Assembly (NCBI GenBank): GCA_029962745.1
Contig: CM057153.1
Coordinates: forward strand, 13,715,241-13,779,240
Reading direction: 5' to 3'
Length of the DNA stretch: 64,000 nt
DNA from: Echinometra lucunter
Lineage: Eukaryota; Echinodermata; Echinoidea; Camarodonta; Echinometridae
The notes below the pieces were generated by a model. It searched no databases and had not been told where the DNA came from. It worked only from the letters and a program-made list of their open reading frames with translations. How positions within the stretch are numbered: position 1 is the first letter of the stretch; each line of letters begins with the position of its first letter. The position numbers were made by a program, and so were the translations under genes. Shown here piece by piece: positions 33,646-47,429 of the stretch.

Positions 33646-34875
33646 TCATAAATCTTCTTCCTGTACAGGGAAACTGGGAGGATCAACTGACTGAAAGACA
33701 TCCATATGTTCTCTCTCTCCACCTGCTGTATGTTCTTGCGCAAATGAACCAAGGTGTGATCTTTCCAAAGCAAGCTGGGAGGTCAGAGTTGAACTATTGT
33801 TATTGGCGTTCAGAATGCTTTCGCCATCTCCTTCCTCCATACTGCTTAAAACAAATCCTGACATTTCCACTTCGCTTGCATCTTTACACAGTGAGCTGGT
33901 GTCAAGCAGCGGCTCGCGTTTCAAGAGAATGTCTGTTGGCGTGGAAACGGCACTACCTGTGGAATTGGAGGCATAGTCACTGCTGTATTCTATTTGGGAG
34001 GAGGTCAGGAGATCGGTCTTGGTCTCAACATCTTTTTCACTCTTTCGCGACACGATCAGCTTCAGTTTCTCGTTCTTCCTCTCGACTATACCTCCCTTCT
34101 TGGATTCTCCTTCCTGGACATCACCCATCCCACTATCTTCCCGATCTTTATCAATCTCATCATCTCCTGCATCAGGCATTGCCATGGTAACATCACTCTC
34201 TATAGGTTTAGTTTGACCCTCGGCTATATGCTCCATGCCACTGGCAACAACATCATGTGTTGCCATTGGATCCACATTCACTGTCTGCGCTTCTTTGCTC
34301 GCAGGACTACCAGTGCCTGGTGAGGTTTGTCCACTCTCGCCTTCATTGGCTACGACGGTGCTCTCACTATCATCAGTAACATCTCCTGCTTCCTTGCCAT
34401 CGTCACTTCCGCTGCTCCCACTCTCATCACTCTGCACAGAGCCCTCAACTTGCAGTTTCTCACTTTTTGTCTCATCCACAGGCTTCCCAGAATCCAGGCT
34501 TAAATTAGCTGGAGACACATCACTACCCTCATCACAAGAGGACTCTCGTATACTTGGCAAATCCTGGGAGCCTTTGTCCTCCTGTACTTCATCTTCTCCT
34601 CCTAAATGGCTTCCATTCTCATCTTCACTAAGTTTGTTGTCTTTGATATTTGCAGCGCTTTCATCTCTATCACCATCACCACCCATGTCACCAACCTCCT
34701 GCCCGCTACCACCTGGTACAATGTCCATGGGTGGTGTGTCTTCAAGGAAGTCGTATGTATCCTCAACATCCGTTGCCGTGACAACACCTGATGAGAAGGA
34801 GGAGGATGCGCTCAGATCCTGGGGTATTGCACTGTGGGCCATCTTTACACTGGCGGCAGCATCCTCGTAGTATTG
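33646..34875 (-). CDS. Last exon of Bfr1-like gene (intact version): acidic tail
   Basis: A single 1,230-nt exon, acceptor CACAG at 34880-34876, starting Q-Y-Y-E-D-A-A-A-S-V-K-M and ending E-E-E-D-L-stop. The body is low-complexity and strongly acidic (many Ser-Asp-Glu clusters, Gly-Ser stretches), apart from one basic patch (K-K-G-G-I-V-E-R-K-N-E-K-L-K-L-I-V-S-R-K) near residue 285. It is predicted to be disordered. No domain recognised. Use this copy for the C-terminus, because the 47430-48663 copy has six indels. Confidence 0.85.
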   Translation of the reverse strand, partial: QYYEDAAASVKMAHSAIPQDLSASSSFSSGVVTATDVEDTYDFLEDTPPMDIVPGGSGQEVGDMGGDGDRDESAANIKDNKLSEDENGSHLGGEDEVQEDKGSQDLPSIRESSCDEGSDVSPANLSLDSGKPVDETKSEKLQVEGSVQSDESGSSGSDDGKEAGDVTDDSESTVVANEGESGQTSPGTGSPASKEAQTVNVDPMATHDVVASGMEHIAEGQTKPIESDVTMAMPDAGDDEIDKDREDSGMGDVQEGESKKGGIVERKNEKLKLIVSRKSEKDVETKTDLLTSSQIEYSSDYASNSTGSAVSTPTDILLKREPLLDTSSLCKDASEVEMSGFVLSSMEEGDGESILNANNNSSTLTSQLALERSHLGSFAQEHTAGGEREHMDVFQSVDPPSFPVQEEDL

Positions 34876-37800
34876 CTGTGTAGGAAAGAAAAGATGGTGA
34901 AAATTAATCTGACTGCATGACAGTAATCTGCCAGTGGACCCTCCATGATCTGACTGCTTTTTCATGTTTAGCTTCGCAAAAATAGCACATCCCACAGAGA
35001 ACTGTGCTTTTATGAGAGGGTGGGAGACCATTAAAGATAAATCATAAGATGAAGATACAAAATGGAATCTTTAAATGCTCATATGACTAATTCAATTCTG
35101 AAAAATCTTAAGTGAATTAAGTGCAATAAGAAATATTCTGTACCTGTATAGATAATATTTAAACAGCTTAACAAATTATTTTCACTAATGGCTCAGTGAA
35201 AGATATATACGATCCTATGCCGGAGGGTGTTGTTTTTTGTTTTGTTTTTGTTTTTGTTGTTGTTGGACATGAGGAAAAGAACAGTAACACAACAGCTAAT
35301 CTTTGATGTATGCAGGTATAAAAACACTTCTTCCAACCTTTCATTTGTTTATCATACCATCCGAAAAGGGATCCAATCAATGACCAAATTTCAGAGTTCA
35401 AATGTCAACAACAAAATGGCTGCCTCGTACTCACCATCTTGGCCTGGAGCTTATCTAGACTATCCTGGATCTCCATGGCAGTAGAAGGAGCTGAAAGACC
35501 CAACGTGGCAAACTGGTTGAAGATCTCACGGCTGTGGCGGAGAGGCTTGTTCTGAGCAAGGGGAAGACACAAAATATACAGTTAGACATAACTCTGCAAT
35601 GATACATATAAGCAAGCTGTCTGCAGTACAATCTTACAACTGATTTTGAAACCATGTACAATAAGAATGCTAAGAGTGGAACTAGAATAAGACAAAGTCA
35701 TCTTTTATTAGTTTTTGTTTAATGATTGCATCTTCTTCACTAAAGAAATCACATCATCTTATTAATATGACAGATCCTGACAAAGACAGACACAAATACA
35801 TAGGACAGGGAATTTCAAGTCAAATCTGACAGATGATGTCTTATTTTTTATCACTATCTACAATTTCCCTACTTTTTCCTCACTGTAAGAGAAATCTGTT
35901 CTTATCCTTACCCAATAAACAACAGAAACCTGTATTTCATTCCATGCTATAATTAAACTTATCCTAATATCTATGTAAATGAAAAAAAATGTCAATACAC
36001 TACCTCAAGCAATATTCAGGTGAGATACTTACCAACCAGGATTTTCTCTTGTTCTTCTTGTTCTTCTTCAAGTTGGCAGCTTTCTCAAACACCTCGTCAA
36101 ACTCTTCACCTTTCTTTCTCAGGATGGTGTACGATCCCTCCTCATCTTTGAATGATGAACTTCGCCCAAGGGAACTCACTGTAGTTTTGTGAAAGAAAGG
36201 ATCACCATTCAAGCCTGGATACCACTCTATAGATTTTAAGTTCAATGTAAAAGGACATCGCTATTCCTTGAGAAGATCATTTAAATGTAATCAGTCTACT
36301 ATTTTTTTCACTTTTGCAATAGCATAGGTTTGATGAAAGTTTCAACGTAACTTATACAGTACTCAATTTTTTCAGACATTAAAAAGTAATGGTCAACATA
36401 ACGAATGAATAAGATAAACACTTCAAACAAAGATCAAATACCGGTAGTCATTTGATTACTAATCAAAACTACACAAATTACTAACAGGAACTTTGGATCA
36501 TCCAGTGTACTGCTGATCAACAAAAAAAAAACCCTTTTTTGAAACTGCATGACAAACAATGGATCATTAAAAATCATGAGTGATTTTGAATCCCCAGGAC
36601 ATATCCATATCAAGTAAGTATGACTATCTTTCTTTCACTGCATCAAAGTTGTAATATCACTGACAGCTAATATGTAACTGATAGCTATATGCAGTTGATA
36701 ACTAATATGAACACCATGATTTTAGCAGTTCATCATCGGCTTGGTCGCACACAGACCCCTAAAGCTACGCCATTTTGTCCAGATTCATTAGAAGGCCGAC
36801 CTAAGCACCCATCAATATTCATGATCAAAAATGAATAGTTCATTTTGTTAGATGCTTCAAACATTACACGCATTGGCTTACTGCATGCGCAGTTAATGCA
36901 CAATAAATGCGCAAAAAATGCGCTTTAAATCAAAGTGTTACAATAAAACTGATACGTGCAATAGATATGAATAATGCAACAGTGTTATTGATATCATGGC
37001 GATAACAGATGCTTATCGACCCCTTCAAATGATCCGAAATAGGCGGGGCCTAATGCCATTCACGTAATGATATCCGCGCGTGCTGCTTTTCGTCTAGTAA
37101 ATTTATTATATGTCTATGGTCGCACATCCTACCTGAAGAAGATGGACTAGCCCCACTGAGGGGACTACCTCCTTGTGACAGTGCCTGGCCCTCCCCCTTG
37201 GGTAGGAGCCTATGAAGATAGGTAACCAGACATTCAACCTGGCACGCTCTTCTTGAATGGTTCTCTCGTCAACTCATACTCAAACCTGCAAATGGGGTAA
37301 AACCGAAAAATAATAAATGTCTACATATCAAGAAAAATATGTTAGATCATTCAAATAACAAAAAACTATTATGTTAGATAGGAAATTTTTTAAAAAATTG
37401 AAAATACTAGTAGAAGGAAGTAATTCAAACCAATATATAATTTTTGTACATCCCCCCCCCACTGCCAAAGTAAGATGCTCAATTTGCCAAACATGGAGTG
37501 GGGGGAATATCGAACAAGCCTACAGGATGCAGTCTCACCATTCTCTTCTGTGATTGGCTTCCTGAGCTTTCTTCTCATCTTCCTTTCGTCTCTCGTTCTC
37601 AATCCTCTGTAGCTCGCTGAAACTCCCGGTAGTCACGAATCTGCAGCTGGAAGTCAGCATGAAGTTGACGCCGCATGTCGTACAAGCCATCAATTTCTGT
37701 GGGAGTAGAAGGGAGGAGGGGCATTTGATTGCTCAGAGTAAGAACTAAGTAACATATCTTTTAAAAATATATATTTTCAATATGTTGCAATATAATATCA

Positions 37801-38699
37801 CAGAGTTTTCTGAATATTAATATAATATCACAAACTTTTCTGAATAGTAATTATTTCACACTGAACAGCAATGCATTATTTATTTCATTCACTGAATGGT
37901 TTACAACTTTTTAAAGAAAAACTGGAGTTCTGGTCATGTGATCATAATGTGAAAGAACTGTTCCAAAGCAACTGCGAGAGTTAGATTAGTTGTATATAAA
38001 CACAGGTGTCTAGTGTGAGATTTGGAAATTATCGAATTGATGAGAAATTCACTTACTTTCCCAAAAAGGTACTTGCACTGCACAAAGAAATGAGTGTATG
38101 GGACCACACACAAATCAGGTATGAATGTTACTCCAAACTTTTCAGCTTTTTCTTGTTGTATTTCCAATTTGAGGGCATTTGAAGAGCAATCCTTTCTAGG
38201 GAACATTTTTACTACGATATTCTTCCTAACTGACATGGAAAGAATGAGAAAGCTCACAAATTATTTTTCAACTTTCCAGAGACACCAAGGTCAAAGACGA
38301 GCAATGCGTGAGATTTTAGGCAGGGAACCGTGAGATCGCCGGCGTTTGTGTATAATATATATGGGGATAGGCTGTGATGTAGGCGTGAGAAAGAGATTTT
38401 TGGGGATGAGCAAGAGCCCCCAACGTGGGGAGTCTCATGCCTACTGCATGAGACTTGACATGTCTGCTCCTTTCCCCGAACTCTAGCTTCTCTTTAAAAA
38501 TACCTATTTTTTGCTTTTCAAATTAAGCCTGGAATACAAAATCCATTTCATACATATACCTTTCTTGATCTTGTCTCTCTGTGGCAGAGCCTCTCTGTAT
38601 CTTGTCCATGCCTCATCGGTCCTTACTCTTCATCCTTAGAAGCTTCTGACGGATCTCATCTTCCTTGGACTTCAGCTCGGCTACTTTCTTGAAATAGAA
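33646..38699 (-). pseudogene. Bfr1-like gene, 3' exons, copy 1 (left contig; three exons frameshifted)
   Basis: Six exons identical in layout to the main gene model: 38560-38699, 37539-37696, 37133-37285, 36033-36178, 35435-35551, 33646-34875. The last exon is intact here: 409 codons plus TGA, very rich in Ser, Asp, Glu and Gly. It is preceded by an intact 117-nt and an intact 146-nt exon. The three 5'-most exons each carry indels absent from copy 2: +1 at about 38625 (extra C), +1 at about 37622 (extra A) and -2 near 37235-37250. These lie within 1.6 kb of the contig end, where base quality is often poor. I therefore read this as an unmerged allelic contig end, not a true second gene, though a decayed tandem duplicate cannot be excluded from sequence alone. 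Confidence 0.8.
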
Positions 38700-38741
38700 C
38701 TGCCATATAAGAGAAATGAGGCATTTTCATTACCATATGTT

Positions 38742-39241
38742 NNNNNNNNNNNNNNNNNNNNNNNNNNNNNNNNNNNNNNNNNNNNNNNNNNNNNNNNNNN
38801 NNNNNNNNNNNNNNNNNNNNNNNNNNNNNNNNNNNNNNNNNNNNNNNNNNNNNNNNNNNNNNNNNNNNNNNNNNNNNNNNNNNNNNNNNNNNNNNNNNNN
38901 NNNNNNNNNNNNNNNNNNNNNNNNNNNNNNNNNNNNNNNNNNNNNNNNNNNNNNNNNNNNNNNNNNNNNNNNNNNNNNNNNNNNNNNNNNNNNNNNNNNN
39001 NNNNNNNNNNNNNNNNNNNNNNNNNNNNNNNNNNNNNNNNNNNNNNNNNNNNNNNNNNNNNNNNNNNNNNNNNNNNNNNNNNNNNNNNNNNNNNNNNNNN
39101 NNNNNNNNNNNNNNNNNNNNNNNNNNNNNNNNNNNNNNNNNNNNNNNNNNNNNNNNNNNNNNNNNNNNNNNNNNNNNNNNNNNNNNNNNNNNNNNNNNNN
39201 NNNNNNNNNNNNNNNNNNNNNNNNNNNNNNNNNNNNNNNNN
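38742..39241. other. Assembly gap of exactly 500 N
   Basis: A fixed-length run of N joins two contigs. The sequence left of it (25474-38741) and right of it (39242-52548) are the same region. The open frames predicted across the N run are meaningless. Confidence 0.99.
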
Positions 39242-40965
39242 CCCCTCAGCTGTGACCCAGTTTCAACTGGGTACCCTGTCATGCAATTCTAGCAAAATGC
39301 GCGCAAGGTATAATACAAATTGTACAGTCTAGTGCGCAGCACAACTGTAATGCCGAAGCGGGTACCCACTTTTACGTATACCTCATACTCAAATTTTTTG
39401 GTCAACTCTTTGACTTTTTATGAGAAAATTAGCCAAAATGCATTGATTTCGATTGAAAATCATCAAAATTTTTATTTTCTTCTTAGAATTCTATTCTCGA
39501 TCATATACCAAAAAATATTTTACCATTGTGTAATCACTTTAAGCTTGAGCACAAGATGGTTTCATCGACTTGTTCTGACAGCATTACAGTTCAGTCATAG
39601 TCATCTGTGACTCTATTTTGTGTTGTATTGTCTGTTCGTTACATGTATTAATTATATTGTCTATTGTTAGCTTTAAAGCTCATGTACGGTTTTTGTAGGG
39701 AAAAGACAACCGACATGAAATTGATTAAATGTAGTGTCAGATTGTCTGCCTTGCATAAGAAGACCCATGCGCGAGACCCTGTGATATTCCATTCATGATT
39801 TCTCGTGAATTTTAGTGTAAATATTTGAAAGAAATTCAAAAACAAATACTCCCGACACACAATCATAGGATTCTTATGCTTGTCATGTAAGCAGAAGTGC
39901 GGAACCCTTATGGGTATTAACATAAAAGTTGGTGTGTACCTTGAGATTTTGAAATTATCAAATAATAAGAAATAGCTTAATCTTTCTTTCTGAAAGCATG
40001 TGCACTTCACCAGAAACACAGTGTTTGAGCTTTTTCTTGTCATATTTCAAATATGAGGGAACTTGAACAGCAGTCCTATTCAAGGGATATATCTATTATG
40101 ATATTCTTTCAAATTGTTTTTTGTCTTATGTAATATAGTAAGAAAATCATATATTTGGATTGAAATAGAAAAAAAAAATGGGATGAAGGTATGGTCATCT
40201 AAGTATGTTGTATTTGTTATTGAAATATTCTGTAGCAACCTCTGTGGCCTGGGGGGAAAACATAATACTATTATGCATTTAATGTAACACAAACAAATAC
40301 AAAATACTCGTCACAGCATTCAGATATATATTCTATGAAATTATGATTTTTTTTTCAATTTATTCAACATTCATATCAGTTGTTGTGTATACAACATCAT
40401 AATAACGACTGAAAATAAACACATCGTCTCATAAATACATTTTACAAACATTTCAAATATCACAATTACAAGTTTCATGAAAAGGGGCTTGTACAGTGTA
40501 ACTTGCAAATAATCATTAGCAGTTACTGCATTCATTAAAATTTCACATTTGAAGTTGTTAAATTATCCTGCTCTATGAAAACAAACAAACCATTAGAAAT
40601 ATAAAATTACATTTTACAGTCACAGCTTAAGAGAATCTTGGATTTGTTATTTCCTAATCAATGATGGCACAGGAAAAAACCCTTATGATATCACATTGAA
40701 AGTGAAAATTGCAGATTTAATGATGAAATTCATGCGTAAGATCTCCCTAAAAGAGCAACATACCGGATGAAATATATGAACATACAGGTATGTCTTTACC
40801 AGGCAAACATTTGCAACTATGTGCCTTTGTATAGCAACTTGATATTCTTATTTCATTACAAGGGGGAAATCTCGAAATAGTAATAACGCAGAAAAAATAA
40901 ATTTTGTTCGCAACGAACTCCTAGTGCCCTTTTTCCATGCACCAAATCCCATTTACATTGTAACT

Positions 40966-41531
40966 TTAAAGGGAAAGTCCACCCTAGAAATTTCTCTTTT
41001 TCAATGAAAGGAGATAAATTTGAACAGCATTTTAAAAAAGAAATGAGCAAAATCGGTCACAGAATAAGGAAATTACACTCATTTACATTTTCTAGTAAAG
41101 TACTCTCGGCTCTGCAAATTGGCAACACTGATGACATCATATGCGAGCAGCTCTCCATTCACTTTGTACATAGAATTTCACATTTTCTCAATTTTCTTGG
41201 AAGTTACACATTTTTTCACCCCCTTAGTAGAAGTATGTTATGTAGAAAGCAATTCTTCTGAATAAGCATTGACTATGGGTGTGAGAAATGTGTAACTTCC
41301 AAGAAAATTGAGAAAAAGTGATATTTCATGTACAAAGTGAATGGAGAGCTGCTCACATATGATGTCATCAGTGTTGCCAATTTGCAGAGCCGAGAGTAAT
41401 TTACTAGAAAATGTAAATGAGTGTAATTTCCTTATTCTTTGACCGATTTTGCTCCATTTCTTTTTTAAAATGTTCAAATTTATCTCTTTTTATTGAAATA
41501 GAGAAATTTCTGGGGTGGACTTTGCCTTTAA
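40966..41531. mobile_element. TTAA-flanked foldback MITE, family A (copy in the second contig)
   Basis: The same insertion as 27203-27769, differing by a few single-base indels. Confidence 0.88.
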
Positions 41532-44144
41532 TCATGGAGTGACCGTCCTGTTTCTAAGGGGTTGCTCACATATAAGGCAGCGAACCCCCCCCCCCATATT
41601 TTTTTTTCTTCGCATAAGTGAATGGTATATAAAGCAGCAAAAAAATTTTAAACACATGCCAAAGTGAAAAGCATCTTTCTTGCCTACTGGCAGTAAGAAG
41701 GTGTGGAATCACATTCGTACAAACTTGGCACAAAATATGACATTACAAGTCTGTCTACTCATCTTCTGGCAACTATCTTTTATTTGGCCGTAAACTATTA
41801 TTGATGTGTTAGTGCACATCTCGTCATATAGTGGCACGGTTACAAAAAAAATGGGGGGAATTTTCCGCAGGGATTGCTGCAAGATATGAATGAGCCTCAC
41901 AGTAAGCTATATTCCCTGTGCATGAGTAAGGCAAACCTGGAAAATTTCTTCAGTTCCCTCCCAAGAAACGTCATGACAAGTTTATTACCTATTGTGCGCT
42001 ATCAACCACTCTGTTCTCAAAAGGGGGCAAGGGATTTAGGAGCATTTTGTAATAATAATCATTCTGGTAACGGTACTGTAGGAACTAATTTACCTCGGGT
42101 TACAGCTATATCCATAAAGCAAGAATGCCATGACATACAACTTTGAACTGACTTGTTTTGCAAGAAAACTGTTTTTTCAAACATTGCTTGTGCTAACAAA
42201 AAAGCAGCACAGATCTGACATCCAAAACAACCAAAGCTAAAATTGCACTTCTGATTGCTTCATCATAAAACAAGCTATTCAGAGAGAAATATGCCGAATG
42301 GAGTAAATATGAATATGCTGTCATTCTATTTGAGTGCATTAGCTGATGTCAAATTGTTCCATAAAATAGTAAATTTCATTCACTATGTTGATAGCGAAAA
42401 TAGCTGGCAGCTTCAATTGTTCAAATTTCAGATTCACTGCTTGAAAACCTTTTACGATAATGATGGATGAAACTTCTAGAATTCCTGTGAGATTCTATGC
42501 TGCTACTTGCCACATGGTTGAATGGACATCATGTACATCATTCTCCTGATCTGCCACAGGACAATATATACCAATAGATAATTAATAATTACATCTGGTT
42601 TGCCACCGGCCACTCCCACAGGGCCCCACCCCTTCATATTCCAACATGGCACCTATGACCTCCTTGACACGTTTCCATTTCCTCCCTATAGTACAAACAC
42701 CACCCGCACACCCCACACACACAATGTGATGGACTGATTTTGAATAGCGGCACATATACCAAAAGAATAGTAGTCATGATATATGTAAGTAGGATTAATA
42801 TTACAAAATTACTAAGCATAATCAACACAATGCATTTCACTTTTTTCGCTTAAAATCTAAAAACACTATCAAAGTTAATGCTTGTTCATGCCATCAGTGA
42901 AAGACTTGCATACTCTTCAGAGCGGCCTTGCACATTACAGTGGCCACACCATATTAAGGCTGCTTACACGTACAAAAGATTCTAGGGCCTTAGAACAGAA
43001 AAGATTATACTAAAAATGAATTCCAATTCTTCTCGGATGAATTCTAGCTCATGGAAAAAGTGCATACTTTAATTTTATATAAACAGAACAAGATGGGATG
43101 AATCATACATGCAAGAGTTATGACCCCTTTATTCCCTTCGCAGTAGTCATAACACATGTTAACACCTTGATATTCTAGTGGGATAGCATTGGTAGAAGTG
43201 GCCCAAAAATGGAAAAACTAAGTTCTGCAATTTCAAAAACACCAATGGACAGTATCATTTATTTGTTGTATTGGGAAGAAATTTATCTTCATGAAATGAC
43301 ACCATGATCATCGATTTGGGGGTAACTGGTGTTTAATATTCTACAGCTATTTTTGTGAGGCAATGCCATTTTCAAAATTGGCGACTTTGCAACGATAGCC
43401 ATGCTTGAAGCATGCGAGAAATCTGCAATGGCGACATCCCATGCACTCTCTGTCTCATTTGATTTCAATAAAGAGTAATCATGTGTTTGTTGACAAGGTG
43501 ACTGACTGTACGGGCTCTGCCATTAGTACGGTTTGCAAAAGTGGCAAAATTGGTAATTGCACGCCTCACAATAACAGATGCACAAAAACAAAATCAAAAT
43601 GTCTTACCCAAAATTGATGATCCGAGTGTCATTTTACTTGAAAAAAAATCTACCCAGTAAAACAAAATTATTTGATATTTCATCAAAAATATCCAAAATT
43701 GCAAATCTCAAATGCTGCATTCTTTCTAGGCCACCATGTGCATTAATAAGGGCAGCATTCTGATTCTGATCATTGAAATTATTCCTCAGTTTATGTGCAC
43801 AAGGGTTTCAACAAGTCCCACTTCCACACTTTACCACTCTGGAACCAAATACTGTTTTCGACAGCACATGATAAATGAGATGTTGTAACCTGATGCACTT
43901 TGAACATTTTACAAATAGTCAATTTTACTCTGAGCTTCATGATTTTTCCCTAATTTCCTAGTATTTCCCTAAATCTGATATGCCATATGGTCAGACCAAA
44001 AAAACTATACTACAGTAAGAATTCACCTCTGGCTAATTTCACTAATAATTCAGTCATCTTAAAAAGGCAGTTATAAAACACTACACTGTACACACTAAAA
44101 TACTACAAAAATAATACACATCAACAGCTGGGAACATCACAGCT

Positions 44145-44333
44145 GGGCCCTGTGCATGAAACTTACCATAATCTAATGCTAACTCTGCCATCAATGGTAA
44201 CTACCATGGTAATATTGCTCAACACTGAACAGCCAATCAAATTCGAGGAGCCTAATCAAATTCGAGGTTTCCAGGGAAGTTGCCATTGTATGTCAAAGTT
44301 ACCATCAATGGGAAGTTTATGCATGAGGGGCCC
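44145..44333. mobile_element. Palindromic MITE (GTTGCATGAAACTTACC type), second-contig copy
   Basis: Counterpart of 30345-30528 with several small insertions (for example CTAAT near 44172 and 44251) and a damaged right TIR. Confidence 0.8.
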
Positions 44334-46562
44334 GGTCTTACAAACAGGAACCCTGATTAGAACTATTTCTGCATCCAACTGAGGAAAAATTGAGAGGAAA
44401 AATATATTTTTGTGCCATCCCACTTTCATCTTTCTTTTTTTTTTTTTTTCAAATGAACATAGCTTCTTCAACTACCAAGACTATTTCAAGAAAATGATTT
44501 GAAATATAAGTGCAAATAATATGACAGGATGCTACATTAACGAATATAATGCAATACATTTCTCTGACTATATAAAAACCAATGAAATATTACAGTGAAG
44601 AAATGAAACAGAATGCCCTCACTACATAGTAACATAATACAGACAACTTGAGCTTCATATCATCATCGAGAAAATAGCTATGATAAATCAAGCAACCCAT
44701 CCACAATAAGAAATTGGAAGGAAGTGAGCTCCAACAGAGAGTTGGGTTTGACTTGCCTTTGCTTTATTGCACTCATACATGTACCCACATGCAAGGTGCC
44801 CAAACAGTCCCATTATAGTCTAATATTACCCCGCCAGCTGGCTATACTGAAATCGTGCAGATAACAACCTAGAAATTCCTTCCTACAAATGTGAATTAAT
44901 GTCTTGCCAAAAAGACACTCCACAAGGACACCTCTTTTCTTCTTTCTTCTTTGCTTCCTTAATAAGATGGTTGTCACTACAGAAGGTAGCAGGACTCTCA
45001 GAGCAATACACATCTTTTCATCCACATTGGGCTCTCAGCTTTCGGGACTTCTGAAAGATTTTTTCTTACCAATTTGATGTATCTTTGTCTTTTATTGTGC
45101 TCTTCTGGGGGTTTTCCACAGCTTTTTTTTTTAGACCTTTCCCGTGCTAAATCCTCACATATGAGAATGAGATTTTGTTCATCTAAAATGAAATTATCTT
45201 GTAAAAGGGACTTCCCCTCAAATGATCTGAAAATTATCCTTTTCTCTACAAATACATCTAACAAGTAAATTGTTCAAAGAAAATAATCAAATCAACAACA
45301 AGTACATAATATCAAATTTGAAACCATGGATTAAAAAGGAGCATAGGGCAATATCTTTTATAAATTTCCAATTAAGTTTATAATCAACATTCTTGGAAGA
45401 ACACATTTTTGAGAATATATCAATTTCAAGAATATATTATTTTTTTTCATAGTCATCTGCCACATTGTATCATATGTACATCATAGAATACCCTTATATC
45501 ACTTAATTTCTTCTTTCATCACAAACCTGAATATTCTATAAAAAAATCACATAATTTTATATCATATTCTTGACTTCAAATCCATCCGTACTTGATATAA
45601 AATATATCTCTTTCAAAATAACACACAACTTTTGCTTTCTCCCTTGGTAAAAGAAAAACCTCTCAAAGCAACTTGCAAGATTAATGTATCAAAAATTTAA
45701 ATTTGAAATATGAGAGAATAGTAAATTTTCTAAATATATTTAAAAACTCATTCATACAACCAACTGTAAACTTCTCTTCTAAGAAAAAGCTTTAAGAATG
45801 ACAAAAATCCTGATTAAATCAATAAAACAGATACACATAGGTAAAGGCATACTGAAATAATCAAAAGATACATATATTTCATGCTCGACTTGTGACACAG
45901 GCACCATGCCATGGTACAGGACAACCTGAATCAAATTAAATGCTTTCTTTGGGTCTGCACTTAAAGAGACGAACACGCTGCTTTTGAGTCTTGTTCAAGT
46001 ATACCGCAGTACCACATTTTTTTTTGTTGTTTTTTTTTTCAGAATAGAGCTCTCTATACCACATTTTGTTAGCATAGTGCTCAAGGTAAATGTATATCTT
46101 ATAACACTGATAAGTGACTACGCACAGGACTGTTGCATGCAGCTAATTTTTTTCATTCCCACTTTACATTTATTTCATTACACAATAACAAACAGCTGCA
46201 TTTCCTGCAGCATACATGTAAGTGAAGGAACCTTCATACTCACATACACTTATCGTATGCTGATGATAATCCAAAATTGTGGACTTTATATCAATGAATT
46301 TGATTTAATTTGATTTATACTTGTATTTACAAGAAAGCCATAAAAGTAAGTTTTAACTGAAGAACCTATTTAGATTCTGTAACCCTACCAAACTTTGGCA
46401 TTTTCTTTCTTATTTCCTCACTTCTTTCTTTTTGTTTAGTTTTGTTTGTTATGCAGGTGGTTTTTTTTACACTACTTCTGATTTTCACATTCTCATCAGG
46501 TTTTCATTAGCTGGGCCTCATAACAAGAGTAAATGAAAAAGAGTAAATCTATACATCTCTTA

Positions 46563-46980
46563 TTAACCCATTTGTGACAGGAATTATTTAACCCTAATTT
46601 GATCAGCTTTTATTCTTCAAATCGGCACACCAACATTTTTATTTTATTGCTACATTTTTCTTATAAAACGCATGTACCTGAAATGAATATGAATTGACGG
46701 AAATTATGATGAGAAGTCAAAAAGTTGCCAATTTGCAGGGGAAAACAGTGATTTTAAACTTTCTATCACATTGCCAATTTAAGGATTTTAATGCTTATTT
46801 TCCTTTTAAAAAATTTCAGCATTAAACAACGAATGTTGACAAACCAAATGGGCAACCGTTTGTGTAGAATTTTTAGCTCTTTCTGCTCATGTACATGTAT
46901 TTGGTATGAATTTTAGGGCTTTCCATCAAAAGATATTAGGCCAAACCACAAAATGTGGACCTCTGTCACGAATGGGTTAA
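46563..46980. mobile_element. TTAA-flanked MITE, family B (second-contig copy)
   Basis: Counterpart of 32771-33192, same TTAA flanks, minor indels. Confidence 0.88.
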
Positions 46981-47429
46981 AACATATACTGGTAACACAC
47001 AGGTGTTCTGCATATACTGTTATACATGTACATGATTTTACAAAAGCACTCGATTGCTCCAAATATCTTTGCACAGAAACATACAACAGTGCACATTTTC
47101 TACAAACTGGCTCACTCAATGGTTACTTTACATGTGCTCAGGTCCTTCACAAAACCAGAGTTTTCAAAAGGCAATGTATTCACTTCATGACTATGTTGTG
47201 CAAGATATAATGTCTATAAGGATATAGAAATAGTCAATATGTAATATAAGAAAGTCAACTTTCACTGAATGAAAAGTAAGAAATATATATGTGAAATAAT
47301 AAAAATGCATAAATGTTTTTATGAATAAAAGTGATAGATGTCTTAACAAAGACAACACACATTCCACTTGAGACTCTCATAGATGCTGTAACATACGAAG
47401 GACTTTACACAAATTTCTGGCAACAATCA

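Larger units (their letters stand above)
25474..38741. repeat. Copy 1 of a 13.3-kb direct duplication (left contig end)
   Basis: Matches 39242-52548 base for base apart from scattered substitutions, 1-2-bp indels and a few larger indels. The match ends exactly where the N run begins. See the gap entry and finding; best read as overlapping contig ends. Confidence 0.95.

Noticed and set aside
34235..34870. 211-codon open frame on + opposite the long last exon (and its copy at 48019-48569)
   Set aside because: It is the antisense shadow of the low-complexity acidic exon; the minus frame has splice sites and continuity with the other exons.
38656..39282. Open frames of 179 and 208 codons across the gap
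   Set aside because: They consist almost wholly of unknown residues from the N run.
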